This document shows positions 1 to 9,529 of a stretch of DNA of 64,000 nt, piece after piece. A program made the translations under genes and the position numbers. Source of the DNA: Peromyscus leucopus (Eukaryota > Chordata > Mammalia > Rodentia > Cricetidae); NCBI RefSeq assembly GCF_004664715.2, contig NC_051082.1, positions 5,881,848 through 5,945,847 on the forward strand. The letters are read 5' to 3'. Under the pieces are notes generated by a model, which was not told where the DNA came from, ran no database searches, and was given only the letters and a program-made list of their open reading frames with translations. Numbering within the stretch: the first letter of the stretch is position 1; each line of letters begins with the position of its first letter.

Positions 1-29
1 TCATGCTTTCATGATTTACAAACTTTTTA

Positions 30-205
30 AAACAATTATTTTATGTGCATTGCTGTTTTGCTTGTGTGTCTGTGTGAGGGTGTTAGATCCCCCTGGAACT
101 GGAGTTACAGACAGTTGTGAGCTGCCATGTGAGTGCTGGGAATTGAATCTGGGTCCTCTGGAAGAACTGCCAGTGCTCTTAACCTCTGAGCCATCTCTCC
201 AGCCC
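30..205 (-). repeat. B2/B3-family SINE, antisense
   Basis: Read on the minus strand it opens with the tRNA-derived head GGGCTGGAGAGATGGCTCAG and continues with the typical B3 body (complement of GGAACTGGAGTTACAGACAG). Confidence 0.85.
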
Positions 206-344
206 TGATTTTCCTGTATTTTTATTGCATTTTGTGTGTGCAAGGATAGAATCAGTTTTCTCTGCGTCCTGAGAATCCAACTCCTATCTATCTTGTTAAG
301 TGCCTTTACCAGCTGAGCCATTTTTTTCCTTTTTTTAAAAAGAT

Positions 345-790
345 ATAGTCCTTGAATTCAATGGATAGTTGAGCATGACCTTGAACTACTGATCCTCCTG
401 CCTCTGTCTCCCACATACTGGGATTTAGTTAAGATCACACTTGATTTATGTACTGTTGAGGTTAAACCCAAGATTTCATGCATTCAAGTATTTATCAATT
501 GAGCTACATCCCCAGACCATTTTTTTCCTTCCTATTTTTATTTATTTATTGTGTATGAATATTTTGTTCACATGCATGTATGTGCCTGTTGGACCCCTGG
601 AACTGGAGTTATAGATGGTTTTGAACTATTATGCAAGAACAAGCACTCTTAATTAACCACCGAGCCATCTATCTCTAAGACTTCATGTAGCCCAGGCTGG
701 CCTCAAACTTGCCATGTAGATGAAGAACTCTTGATCCTACCTCCACCTCCCAAGTATAGGGATTACAGGTGTGTTCCTCGGGTGTGTACC
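345..790 (-). repeat. Cluster of degraded B4, B3 and B1 SINEs, antisense
   Basis: 345-519 looks like a B4 (B1-like part plus ID-like CAATTGAGCTACATCCCCAG). 535-677 is a worn B3 ending CGAGCCATCTATCTC. 690-780 is a B1 piece with GTAGCCCAGGCTGGCCTCAA. All have many mutations. Confidence 0.7.
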
Positions 791-794
791 ATCA

Positions 795-1293
795 TATTGG
801 GTTACTTTTCTATTGCTGTGAAGAGATAGGGAACTCAGTTCCAGAGAGGTTTTTGTTGTTTTAAAGATTTATATTTAATATGTATATAGTGTTCTGCCTG
901 TATGCCAGAAAAGGGCACTAGATCTCATTATAGATGGTTGTGAGCCATCATGCGGTTGCTGGGAATTGAACTCAGGACCTCTGGAAGAACAGTCAATGGT
1001 CTTAACCTGAGTCATCTCTCCAGCTCTAGTTCCAGAGACTTAAGTCTGTCTTCATCATGTCAGGAAGCATAGCAGCAGACAGGCAGGCATGAAGCTGGAA
1101 ACTCATCCTGATCCACAGGCACAAGGCAGTAAGCTGACTGGGAATGGTGTGGGTTTTTGAAACCTCAGAGCCTGCCTGCCCCCAGTGACACACCTCCTCT
1201 AACAAGACCATGCCCCCTAATCCTTCCCAAACAGTTCAACCAACTGGGGACCAAGAATTTAGACATGAATCGATGGGGCCATTCTCATTCAAA
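795..1293. repeat. Rodent interspersed repeat, family not assigned, interrupted by a B2
   Basis: TTCTATTGCTGTGAAGAGA at the left and CCATTCTCATTCAAACCACC at the right are ends I recognise from a common rodent repeat whose family name I cannot state. The body is split by the B2 at 848-1027. Confidence 0.55.
848..1027 (-). repeat. B2 SINE with perfect target-site duplication
   Basis: A full-length antisense B2 is bounded by direct repeats AGTTCCAGAGA at 837-847 and 1028-1038. The duplication is perfect, which marks a fairly recent retroposition into the older repeat. Confidence 0.9.
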
Positions 1294-1490
1294 CCACCAC
1301 ACTGGGGCAGTCCTTTTTGATAACTGATTCATGTGGGCAATTCAGCATTTGTGCATACGGACGTAGGCCAACATGAGCAGTTGGTCCCCTCCTTCCAATG
1401 TGTAGGTCTTGGGTATGGGACTCAGTCATCAGACTTGGCAGCAAGACCTCTCTCTACCTGCCTTCAAACCATCTCATTAGTGTCCCGTCT

Positions 1491-1497
1491 CCCCCCC

Positions 1498-1540
<43 letters not shown>
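1491..1540. repeat. Poly(C) tract
   Basis: Seven C, one T, then 42 uninterrupted C. It lies at the place where an antisense B1-like fragment (1545-1655) would have its tail. Confidence 0.95.
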
Positions 1541-1541
<1 letters not shown>

Positions 1542-1768
1542 CTTTCAGACAAGTCTCAGACTGTAGCTTAGGCTTGCTTTGAACTATGGCAGTCCTCTGG
1601 CATCAGACTCCTCTTCCCAAAATTCTAGAGGTTATAAGTATGTACCACCATGGTCTTTTAGGGTCTTTGTTGTTGTTTTGGGGTGGTGGTGACGGTGATC
1701 ATTTTTGGCTTAGAAAGAAAATCATTCAAATTCCTTAACTTTCAGAATAGATTTAAGAATCCTTGAAA

Positions 1769-1940
1769 TAGGGGCTGGAGAGATGGCTCAGAGGTTAGGA
1801 GCACTGGCTACTCCTCCAGAGGTCCTGAGTTCAAGTCCCAGCACCCACATGGTGACTCACAGCCATTTGTAATGAGATCTTCTGGCCTGCAGGCAAACAT
1901 GCTGTATACATAATAAATAAATAAATCTAAAAAAAAAAAA
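1769..1940 (+). repeat. B2 SINE, sense
   Basis: Starts GGGGCTGGAGAGATGGCTCA, with A and B boxes of the tRNA-like head, and ends in an ATAAATAAATAAATCT(A)n tail followed by a short poly(G). Confidence 0.9.
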
Positions 1941-1978
1941 GGGGGGGTAGAGAAAAGAAAAAAAAAAATCTCTGAAAT

Positions 1979-2140
1979 AGCCAGGTAGTATGGTGGTGGT
2001 GACACACACTTTTAATTCCAGCACTCAAGAGGTAGATGGAGGTGGATATCTGAGTTTGAGGCCAGCCTGGTCAGCAGAGTGAGTTCCAGGACAACTAGGG
2101 TTACATAGAAAAACTCTGTCTCTAAATACAAACAAACCAA
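1979..2140 (+). repeat. B1 SINE, sense
   Basis: Carries TTTTAATTCCAGCACTCAAG and GAGGCCAGCCTGGTC with an A-rich tail. A second, older B1-like monomer follows at about 2150-2270. Confidence 0.85.
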
Positions 2141-2279
2141 AGAATCCTTGAAATAATGGCATGGTGGTACATGCCTTCACCTAGCTCATGATGGTGGGGC
2201 TAGAAAGCCCAGGAGTTCAAGATCGCCTAGGCAACATCACAAGACTCCGCCTTAAAAAGAGCAGCCATAATAGTCGCCA

Positions 2280-3035
2280 TGCAATATACACCACAGAGAA
2301 TATTCAAACACAATTATTTTAAAGAATTGGAAGCTGGAGGCACGAGGGCCGGCAGTTCAAGGCCGTCCTCTCTGCACAGCACATTTGAAGGCAGCCGGCT
2401 ACTAAAAATGTCATTAAGCTCCAGCCTAGTGTCAGGATTTAGAAAAACATTACTTCCTATTTGAGTTGTTTAGACTTAGTAATCACTGCCTTTAGTTTAG
2501 GTTTAACAGAACCCACCGGTCTAATGTTAGAAGCTCTACAGTGCCTCAGTTATGCATTGTACTATAAGTAGCCAAGTTACTCAGATGCTACCTGGGCATG
2601 GAGGTGGGGTGCAGTAGCTCTGTTCCTGGCTCAACAGACCAGTTTCACTCAGGAGCTATCAATAATCAAATGTAAAGTGACATACTCTTTCACTTGAAAA
2701 TCTGGTTTTGTTGTAGGACAGAAATGGTTAGCCGTGTATTATTTTTTGGGGTAAATCCTTATAATTAGTGGCTATAACTAAAATCTAACAGTGTTAAACT
2801 CAATAAAATTAGTTTCTCACTAATAGATAAAATAATGAATAAAAGCCACTAATAACCTCCTTGCTTTACACCACATTCCAACAGGATCACCTTAAACTGC
2901 TAAGACAAATGTTGATTATCCACCCTACCTGACTTCATCCTCTCTAGAAAATAACCCCAGCTATTTCAAAGGTCTTCACTTTTGACAAGCAATTAATGGC
3001 TATGTCAGAGTCATTTTGTAATTACTGCTACTGCT
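2280..3035. other. Non-repetitive AT-rich stretch
   Basis: No SINE, coding exon or RNA gene is recognised. A plus-strand AATAAA occurs near 2838. If synteny with human holds, the 3' end of the convergent Triap1 gene could lie leftwards of here, but no Triap1 coding sequence is seen. Confidence 0.4.
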
Positions 3036-3039
3036 GTCT

Positions 3040-3172
3040 TTTGTTTTTCTCCCCCGCCCCCCCCACAAGACAAGTTTTTTCTATGTAGCCCTTGCTGTCC
3101 TGGAACTCACAGAGATCCACCTGCCTCTGCCTCCTGAGTGCTGGGATTAAAAGTGTGCACCACCACGCCTGA
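3040..3172 (-). repeat. B1 SINE, antisense
   Basis: GTCCTGGAACTCACAGAGAT and GAGTGCTGGGATTAAAAGTG are reverse-complement B1 landmarks. 3175-3540 beyond it is unique. Confidence 0.85.
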
Positions 3173-3549
3173 CTGAGAAACGAATCTTTACCCCTCTGGT
3201 GGACTCAAACTGGACAACACTGAGACCCACGGCAGAGCTTACAGGAGCACAGGCACTCTGTTGGGTCTGTGTGGCCTCAGCTGACCTGAACTTGCTGTTT
3301 TGAGGTGGTCACAGGTACCTGTTATTGGTGGTCAACAGCAGCCATTCTATTGACCATTCAGTGTCTGTCAGGGAACCCATCCCAGTAGATAACTGCTCCT
3401 GCTCTTGACGGTACCCACCCTAAGCACAAGAAACCAACATGGAACCAATTATAAACAGTATTCAGTAGGCTAAACCAGATCTGAAGCTCTGTAAAATAGC
3501 AAAGTAATGTCGATTTCTGGGAATAAACAAAGACTGAGACATTCAGCTC

Positions 3550-3732
3550 ATGAACAATCTAAGTTTAAGTTATTTATTTAAGCCATCTCCTCTTGGAGCA
3601 AAGGGATGGAAGATTGGTGTAATGGTCACCTTTTGATACAAGGAAAGATGCGCTTTCGTGGTCCACACACAGAGTAATGGTCCACACCAGTGCTGTGGTC
3701 CCTTGCCGTCTGGGGGAAGGTCCAGGTTCTCT
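3550..3732 (-). terminator. Cox6a1: Cox6a1 3' UTR with poly(A) signal
   Basis: AATAAA reads on the minus strand at 3578-3573, within AAATAAATAA, about 155 bases past the stop. Cleavage would fall near 3550, giving a short 3' UTR as expected for this small abundant mRNA. The exact cleavage site is inferred. Confidence 0.7.
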
Positions 3733-3816
3733 TTACTCGTCTTCATAGCCAGTCGGAAGTGGGTTCATATGAGGGTTGTGGAATAGGGTATGGTTACCAT
3801 CTCCCCAGGGGAAGGG
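3733..3816 (-). CDS. Cox6a1: Cox6a1 coding exon 3 with stop codon
   Basis: Encodes 27 residues beginning [16 protein letters not shown] and ending PTGYEDE, then TAA at 3735-3733. The acceptor AG is 3818-3817. The open frame is too short for a simple length filter and was found by looking for the missing conserved C-terminus downstream of exon 2. Confidence 0.96.
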   Translation of the reverse strand, partial: PFPWGDGNHTLFHNPHMNPLPTGYEDE

Positions 3817-6279
3817 CTGTGGAGTGAAGATGTCAATTAGATAATCGTTCCCAAAAAATGCTCACAAAGATCTCGGCCATGAACTGCTTGAAACAGATGA
3901 TACATAAAACCAAAATGAAATTCTGCCCTTTACTGGCACAATTTCAATTTTCCCATAGCTTTCCCCCCTTAGATTTATTTATTTATGTATTTTATGTATG
4001 AGTGCTCTGTCTTCATGCACACAGAAGAGGCAATCAGATTACAGATGGTTGTGAGCCACCATGTGGTTGCTGAGAATTGAACTTAGGACCTCTGAAGAGC
4101 AGCCAGTGCTCTGGACTGCTGAGCTCTCTCTCCAGCCTCGACTTTCCCATAACTTGTGTGTTCTAACAAACAACTAGCAGGAGGCCCTTGAAGTAGATGG
4201 TAAGGAAAGCAAGCTCAAGATAGCTTGAGATGGCTCAGCAGTGCCCAAGCTTGGCTCCCAGCACCCACATTAGGGAGCTAATAACTCCTGTACTCTAGAC
4301 CCAGGGGATCTGAAGCTCGCTCTGGCTTCCCTGAGCATCCACATGCACACACACTTATTTAAAATAAATCTTTCTTTCTTTTTAGTTTTTTGAAACAGGG
4401 TTTCTCTATTTAACAGCTCTGGCTGCCCTGGAACTCTCTTTTGTAGACCAGGCTGGCCTCAAACTCACAGAGCTCCCCACCTGCCTCTGCCTTCTGAGTG
4501 CTGGGATCAAAGGTGTGTGCCACCACACCTGTCTAACTCACTACCTTATTTTAAAAACCAGTTTGTTTTGTGTATGGTCACTGTCAGAAGACAACTTGCA
4601 GGTGTATGTTCTAGAGCCTTCTACAGAGTGGGTCTCAGGACTGAACTCATGTCCTCAAGCTTGGTAGCAAGTGCCTTTACCTGCTGAGCCATCCCAAATC
4701 TGGGAGCCTAGATTTGTTTTCTTGTATGATTCTGCCAATTACAATGTCTTTTGTTTTCGGTTTGTTTGTTTTTAAGACAAAGTCTCTCTCCATGGCCTTG
4801 GCTGTCCTGGAACTTGCTATGTAGACCAGAGATCTGCCTACTTCTGCCTCCCAAGTGCTGGGATTAAAGGCATGCGCCACTATGCCCAGTTTTGTTTTGT
4901 TTGGCTCACAACCATTTTTGGTTTTTCCGAGACAGTCCCATCTGGCCCAAGCTAACCTCGATTATACAATGTAGCAGCAGAGAATAACCTTCAGCTACTG
5001 ATCCTCCTCGTCTTCACCTCCCTTGTGCTGGGATTACAGACTTGAGCTACCACCTAGGGACAGGCTACGGAGCAGACATTTAGGAGGGATTAGTACTGCC
5101 ACCTAGTGGCAGACGCCAAGGCAAGATGCTGTCAAACACCTTACCTTCCCCCCACCCCTTTTCCTGAGACAGGGTCTCACTAAATAGCTCTGGCTGTCCT
5201 GGAGCTCACTATGGAGCTCAGGCTGGCCTTGAACTCAGAGATCGACCTGCCTCTGCCTCCCAGGGCTGAGGCTGTACAAGACTGGGCTCGAGGCCCAGGG
5301 GTTCTACGTCTAGAACAAGTTTCTGCGAGGCTAGTCCTAGGTGAGTAAGGTGACACCGTTGTTTAAGGAACAAGAAGACACCCTTGTTAGAATACATCAA
5401 GTGACGGGAGAGCGGATTATTTGACTGTCTAAACGCACAGCCAAGGAACGAAACAGTTGAAATGATAGGCACCGTGAGGGGCACCCCGGCAGTCGGGTCG
5501 GTAAGCACCGAGCATCACCACCCAGCACGGCAAATGCCGAGATGGCGAATCACCTTCGGGGCTTGCCCTTGCTAGGAAAGGGCACCCCACACACCTCCAA
5601 GCTTTCATGCAAGAAAACAGCTGCTTCTGAGCTGCACCCGAAGACGAGAGGCGCCGTAAAACTGGGGAAAACGGAAACCTAGAGGCATTTTGCCGTGCGA
5701 CCTTTCAAGAAAGCTGACCCACGAGCTGGCTTCCCTTGGGTAAAAAGGAGAACAAATAAAATGCCCTGTTTGCGCGGACAGGGCGGCAGCCAAGCTCCCG
5801 GGGCCCCCAAGGGCTCGGAACAGGGCGTGGGGAGGGAAGTAACGGCCGCTTCAAGGGCGGCAGAGGCCTGGGGCGAGCGTACCTTGGTCCTGATGCGGAG
5901 GTGGGGGTAGGCGACGAACTCGGGCCGCTCGTGCTCTCCTCGCCGCGACGTGAGGAAGGCGTTGAGCATGCTCACTGCCACCCCGGGCAGCGCCACGAAG
6001 TAGGTGAGGGCCTTCCACATGCGAGCTGCGGCGGCGGGGCGGGCGGGGGGCCACAACGTCAGCCTCGGCCTCTCCCCTCCCGCCAGGCCCTCCCGCCAAG
6101 GTCACACGGCCCGGCCGCGTCGCCCCGACGGCCGCCGAGGCCCCCCCCCGCGCTCCCACCCGAGTCCCTGTACCTGAACCCTCCTCGCCGTGGGAGCCAC
6201 TCGACATGGGCCGCCCCACCCGTGGCAGGGCCCGGCCCAGCAGCCCGGACAGCCGAGACGCACACACCGCCGCCACCAT
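3733..6279 (-). CDS. Cox6a1: Cytochrome c oxidase subunit 6A1 (liver isoform), three coding exons
   Basis: Nuclear-encoded accessory subunit of mitochondrial complex IV; family knowledge places it at the dimer interface of the inner-membrane enzyme. Coding segments are 6279-6174, 6025-5883 and 3816-3733 (106+143+84 bases), giving 110 residues plus TAA, close to the 109 of human COX6A1. Residues 1-25 are an Arg-rich, acid-free presequence; the mature chain would begin [10 protein letters not shown], which fits isoform 6A1 and not the heart form 6A2. One membrane helix spans about residues 41-60 ([20 protein letters not shown]). The conserved EHERPEF and [15 protein letters not shown] stretches follow, and the chain ends PTGYEDE. 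The start was chosen at the ATG in a strong context (CAAGATGG) that aligns with the mammalian N-terminus. Both introns are GT-AG: intron 1 splits an Ala codon after its first base, and intron 2 lies between codons (Lys|Pro). No frameshift or stop is seen, so it is read as a functional gene. Confidence 0.97.
3966..4138 (-). repeat. B2 SINE in Cox6a1 intron 2
   Basis: Antisense on the plus strand, ending CTGAGCTCTCTCTCCAGCC. It therefore lies in the same orientation as Cox6a1. Confidence 0.85.
4218..4372 (+). repeat. B3-like SINE in Cox6a1 intron 2
   Basis: GAGATGGCTCAGCAGTGCCC head, then the CCAGCACCCACATTAGGGAG body, with an AAAATAAATCTTTC end. Confidence 0.7.
4381..4545 (-). repeat. B1 SINE in Cox6a1 intron 2
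   Basis: Contains reverse-complement B1 landmarks GTAGACCAGGCTGGCCTCAA and GAGTGCTGGGATCAAAGG. Confidence 0.85.
4565..5270 (-). repeat. Four antisense SINE pieces in Cox6a1 intron 2
   Basis: 4565-4692 is a B3-like fragment ending CTGCTGAGCCATCCC. 4750-4893 is a B1 and 4920-5060 an older B1/B4. 5155-5270 is a B1 cut short after the CCTGCCTCTGCCTCCCAG segment. Nothing else is recognised between 5270 and the exon 2 donor, apart from CpG-richer unique DNA. Confidence 0.75.
5883..6025 (-). CDS. Cox6a1: Cox6a1 coding exon 2
   Basis: Starts after the acceptor CCGCAG at 6026-6031 and ends ACCAAG before the donor GTACGC at 5882-5877. It carries the single membrane helix and the intermembrane-side HERPEF motif. 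Intron 1 is only 148 bases and very GC-rich. Confidence 0.96.
6174..6279 (-). CDS. Cox6a1: Cox6a1 coding exon 1
   Basis: Encodes the presequence and the start of the mature protein up to Glu-Gly-Ser plus the first base of an Ala codon. It ends TTCAG followed by the donor GTACAG at 6173-6168. The ATG occupies 6279-6277. Confidence 0.95.
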
Positions 6280-6302
6280 CTTGGAACTACACCGGAACGC
6301 GC

Positions 6303-6315
6303 CGGAAGCGGAAGT
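6303..6315 (+). promoter_or_regulatory. Tandem ETS/GABP sites in Cox6a1 promoter
   Basis: CGGAAGCGGAAGT gives two GGAA cores spaced 6 bases apart, 25-35 bases upstream of the ATG. Tandem ETS sites next to the start are typical of COX subunit promoters. Confidence 0.65.
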
Positions 6316-6463
6316 GGGAACCCGGCGAAGGGGGGAGGGGGCGGGACAGAGACGCCGAACGACCTCCCCATTGGGCCACGCCTTCTCGACGCCGGCCAGG
6401 AGCCGCGGTACCTGCGCACCTCTGCGGTCCCGGCCCAAAGCCTCCGGGCGGCGCCAGCGGGGG

Positions 6464-6475
6464 TGCGCATGCGCC
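6464..6475. promoter_or_regulatory. NRF-1 site upstream of Cox6a1
   Basis: TGCGCATGCGCC contains the full palindromic NRF-1 core GCGCATGCGC, followed by the half-site-like CTGCGCCTGCGCC. It lies about 190 bases upstream of the start codon. Confidence 0.75.
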
Positions 6476-6558
6476 CTGCGCCTGCGCCCCGCTTCCCTCC
6501 TGTCTGCTGCTAGGTGACCGTGATCGCTGCATTGAGCTCCCGCGGAACTCGTGCGGCT

Positions 6559-6563
<5 letters not shown>

Positions 6564-6603
<40 letters not shown>

Positions 6604-6687
6604 TATGCATATACGCATATATATACATATGCGTATATGTATAATAAATATATTTAAATATATAAATAATATATTCTATATAAATGA

Positions 6688-6750
<63 letters not shown>
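6564..6750. repeat. Bipartite (TA)n tract just upstream of the Cox6a1 promoter
   Basis: Two TA runs (about 6565-6596 and 6693-6748) flank a TA/TG mixture. The mixture contains a perfect 12-base inverted repeat, CATATACGCATA at 6608-6619 and TATGCGTATATG at 6628-6639. Confidence 0.9.
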
Positions 6751-6751
<1 letters not shown>

Positions 6752-7208
6752 TGCTACCTTCTTTGGAGTCCCTGGACAGGATCTGAAGTTACCGGACACG
6801 CCGTTCTCTTTCCTCGCTGCCGTCTAATTCTGCGTTTTCCAAGGCACCCGACACCCTCGTCCCCGTTCTCATTCTTAACGACAATTATCACTGTCTTCTG
6901 TGACGCCCTCTATAGACTGTAAAGTCCGTGGTTGTGCCAGCGCTGCATGCTCAGAGTTACTTGCTCGGAATCGTGCCCAGGCAATCGTGCCTAGCAGGCG
7001 CTTAATACAATTTAATAAATGAATGTATGGATCCATGTCTTAATGAGTCATTGAATAGCTAGCTCCTGGAATCAGGAGGAAGCCTGGAAATGGTGCCGGA
7101 AAATCTGAATTCTGATATCAGCTCCATATCCTCAACGTTTGGCCTGTGGTTGTTGCTGCCATTTTCTCCCTCAAATTCCACAAACATCTGTTAAATTTTG
7201 TCTATATA

Positions 7209-7362
7209 ACTTTTTTTTTTTTTTTTTGAGATAGGGTTTCTTTGATAGCTTTGGCTATCCTAGAACTCGCTGTGTAGACCAGGCTGGCCTTGAACTCCCA
7301 GAGATCTACCTGCCTCCGCCTCTGAGGGTTGGGATTAAAGGTGTGCACCGCCAGGGCCCAGC
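7209..7362 (-). repeat. B1 SINE, antisense
   Basis: Begins with a 15-T run (its A-tail) followed by GAGATAGGGTTTC and later GTAGACCAGGCTGGCCTTGA. An L2-like 3' end (CTTAATACAATTTAATAAATG) lies just left at 6965-7032. Confidence 0.85.
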
Positions 7363-7444
7363 GCCTATATAAATTTTTAATTCCTCCTTTCTTCTTTCTA
7401 TTTGTCTAGAAGCCTTCATTAAGATAAAAGTTAAAAAGCCGGGA

Positions 7445-7750
7445 TGCCAGGTGTGGTGGTGCACGCCTTTAATAACAGCAGCTGCGTGAAAGACACAGAT
7501 GGAGCTAATTCCAGGCCAGAGAGTTTCAGGGTACAATAGTGAGACCCTGTCTCCACAAAATAAAATACTTGCAGTATGTAGTGTCACATTCCTTAAATCC
7601 CAGTGATCAGGAGGCAGAGGCAGGCAGATCTCTGTAAGATCAAGGCTAACCTGGTCTACAAAGGGAGTTCTGGGCCAGCCTGGTCTATAAAGCAAGTTTC
7701 AGGTCAGCTAGGGCTACACAATGAGACCTTGTCTCAAATAAATTAAAAGC
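7445..7750 (+). repeat. Two B1 SINEs in tandem, sense
   Basis: 7445-7555 is an old copy (GGTGTGGTGGTGCACGCCTT). 7577-7750 is a second copy in which the CCTGGTCTACAAAG / CCTGGTCTATAAAG segment is duplicated internally. Confidence 0.75.
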
Positions 7751-8049
7751 AGTTTTCAAAATGTACTCATGGTTTAACAGGCAATGTCAAGGAGGAAAGT
7801 GACTATAAAGAATGTCTGGAGACCCCTAACCCAAGGTCTTTATGCTTCAAATTAAGAACTCCTGGCAAAGCTAGGTGTGGTGGCTTACTCCTATAACCTC
7901 GGAAATCCAAGGGCTGAGCAGGGGGCTCTTGAGTTCAGAGACTATCAGATAGTCTCCGCATTTGCAAAGCTTTGGATGACTGAGTTTAGGCAGCCAAGAA
8001 AAACAAAACTGTTAGTACAAAGAATGTGTAATAGTTTTTTCATTTGTTT

Positions 8050-8345
8050 GTTTGTTTGACAGGGTTTTTCTGTGTAGCCCTGGCTGTCCTGGAACTCTCT
8101 CTGTAAACCAGGCTGGCCTTCAATTCACAGAGATCCACCTGCCTCTGCCTCCTAAGGGCTGGAATTAAGGGTGTGCAGCACCACCACCTGGCTTCTTTTT
8201 TCTTTTTGTTTTTTAAGACAGTGTCTTACTATGTAGCCCTGGCTGTCCTGGAACTCACTCTGTAGCCCAGGCTGGCCTCAAACTCACAGAGATCCAACTG
8301 CCTCTGCCTCCCAAGTGCTGGGATTAAATGTATGCACTCCCAAAC
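8050..8345 (-). repeat. Two adjacent B1 SINEs, antisense
   Basis: 8050-8195 and 8205-8345 each carry CCTGGCTGTCCTGGAACTC. The second ends CAAGTGCTGGGATTAAATG. A worn sense B1 piece precedes them at 7869-8000. Confidence 0.85.
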
Positions 8346-8414
8346 TTACCAAATTTATCTCGTACTTAAATCTATGTTAGGCATTTTGTTTATTTTATCT
8401 AACCATCTTTTAAA

Positions 8415-8612
8415 ATTTCATTTTGTTTTAGGCAGGGTCTCACGTGTCCAACGCCAGCCTTGAGTTCACTATCCAGCCAGACTTGAGCTTTGATGCTCCT
8501 GACCCACCTGCCCTGCCCTGCCAACCCAGATTCATGCAATGCTGGGAACTGAACCCAGAATTTCGTGTATGGTAGGCAAGCTTTCTACCAACCGAGTTCC
8601 ATTCCAGCCCAT
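8415..8612 (-). repeat. B4-type SINE, antisense
   Basis: B1-like part (GGCAGGGTCTCACG) joined to an ID-like part ending TACCAACCGAGTTCCATTCC. Confidence 0.65.
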
Positions 8613-8726
8613 GCTGTACCTTTTATATAAATTGCTTTCCCCACCTCAGGAAATGGTCTTCTATTCCTGTCACAGTCGCTGTAATCTTTAGACCTTCTCA
8701 CTAATATTCCATCACCGCACATATAT

Positions 8727-8933
8727 TTAAAATCTTTGTGTGTGTGTGTGCCTGCTTATCTGTATGTGCACCATGTGTGTGCAGTGCCCACAGCGGCCAG
8801 AAGAGGGCATCAGATACTCTCGAACTGCAGTTACAGGCTGCTGTAACCCACCTAATGCAGGTGCCAGGAACAGAACCTGGATCTCCTGCAAGAACAGCAA
8901 GTGCTCCACACTGCTGACCCATATCCCCAGTCC
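8727..8933 (-). repeat. B3 SINE, antisense
   Basis: TGTGTGTGTGTGCCTGC then GGCCAGAAGAGGGCATCAGA, ending CTGACCCATATCCCCAG. Confidence 0.75.
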
Positions 8934-8976
8934 TTTATTTTATTTTAGACAGGTCATTTTTGTTTTGGCTTGGTTG

Positions 8977-9262
8977 AGTTTTTTTAGGCAGAGTCTCATT
9001 CTGTAATCCAGGCTGACTTGGAGCCCTCTGTGTGGCCAGGGTGGCCTGGAACTAACTATGTAGCTCCAGTTGATCTTGAACTCATGGTCAGCTTCCTGCC
9101 TCAGCCTCTCAAGTGCTAGGATGACAGGTGAGAGGCCCCACAGTGGCTGGGCTATGTGGGTTTGTTGATGTCTTTGTTTTTGAGACAGGGTCTCACTATG
9201 CAGCCTCTAACTCATAACGCCTTCCAGATGCTGGGATTACATGTGTGTGCTACCCATCTTCC
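8977..9262 (-). repeat. B1 SINEs, antisense, one with internal duplication
   Basis: 8977-9152 carries two copies of the TGGCCTGGAACTAACTATGT-like middle. 9170-9262 is a short B1 piece starting GAGACAGGGTCTCACTATG. Confidence 0.7.
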
Positions 9263-9274
9263 CTGTTCTTGCAA

Positions 9275-9525
9275 CCATTTTATCAGAGAGGCCTTCCTTG
9301 ACCATCTTTAAGCAAAACAACTCCTCCCCGCACGGACACTCTATCTGCCTTCCAGTGCCTTATCTACTCCATCGTACTTACCACCATCTGTTGTATTAAA
9401 TATTTATGGGATTCGTGTCTGCCTTCCTCCATTAAACTCCACGGGGGCCGGGACTTGGTTTTGTTTACTGGTGGGGGACCCCAGCACTTGTCCCACGACA
9501 GGCACTCACTGATGACGTGAATCCC
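9275..9525 (+). repeat. L2 LINE 3' fragment, sense
   Basis: GAGAGGCCTTCCTTGACCAT followed by the typical run to CCGGGACTTGGTTTTGTTTA and AGGCACTCACTGATG matches the well-known 3' end of mammalian L2. Confidence 0.75.
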
Positions 9526-9529
9526 CACC

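Larger units (their letters stand above)
5780..6540 (-). promoter_or_regulatory. Cox6a1 CpG-island promoter
   Basis: A CpG-dense stretch covers exon 2, intron 1, exon 1 and about 250 bases upstream. There is no TATA box close to the start. Upstream of the ATG, tandem GGAAGC/GGAAGT ETS (GABP/NRF-2) cores lie at 6304-6315, a GC box at about 6338-6345, and an NRF-1 palindrome at 6464-6475. These factors are known regulators of nuclear COX subunit genes. The island could support divergent transcription, but no plus-strand transcript is evident. Confidence 0.85.

Noticed and set aside
1..3500. Expected neighbour Triap1/Gatc
   Set aside because: No coding sequence of either was recognised; the window probably stops short of them.
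5901..6644. 247-codon plus-strand frame over the Cox6a1 promoter
   Set aside because: It is the antisense shadow of the CpG-rich exon 1/exon 2 region and ends in (TA)n; composition reflects GC content.
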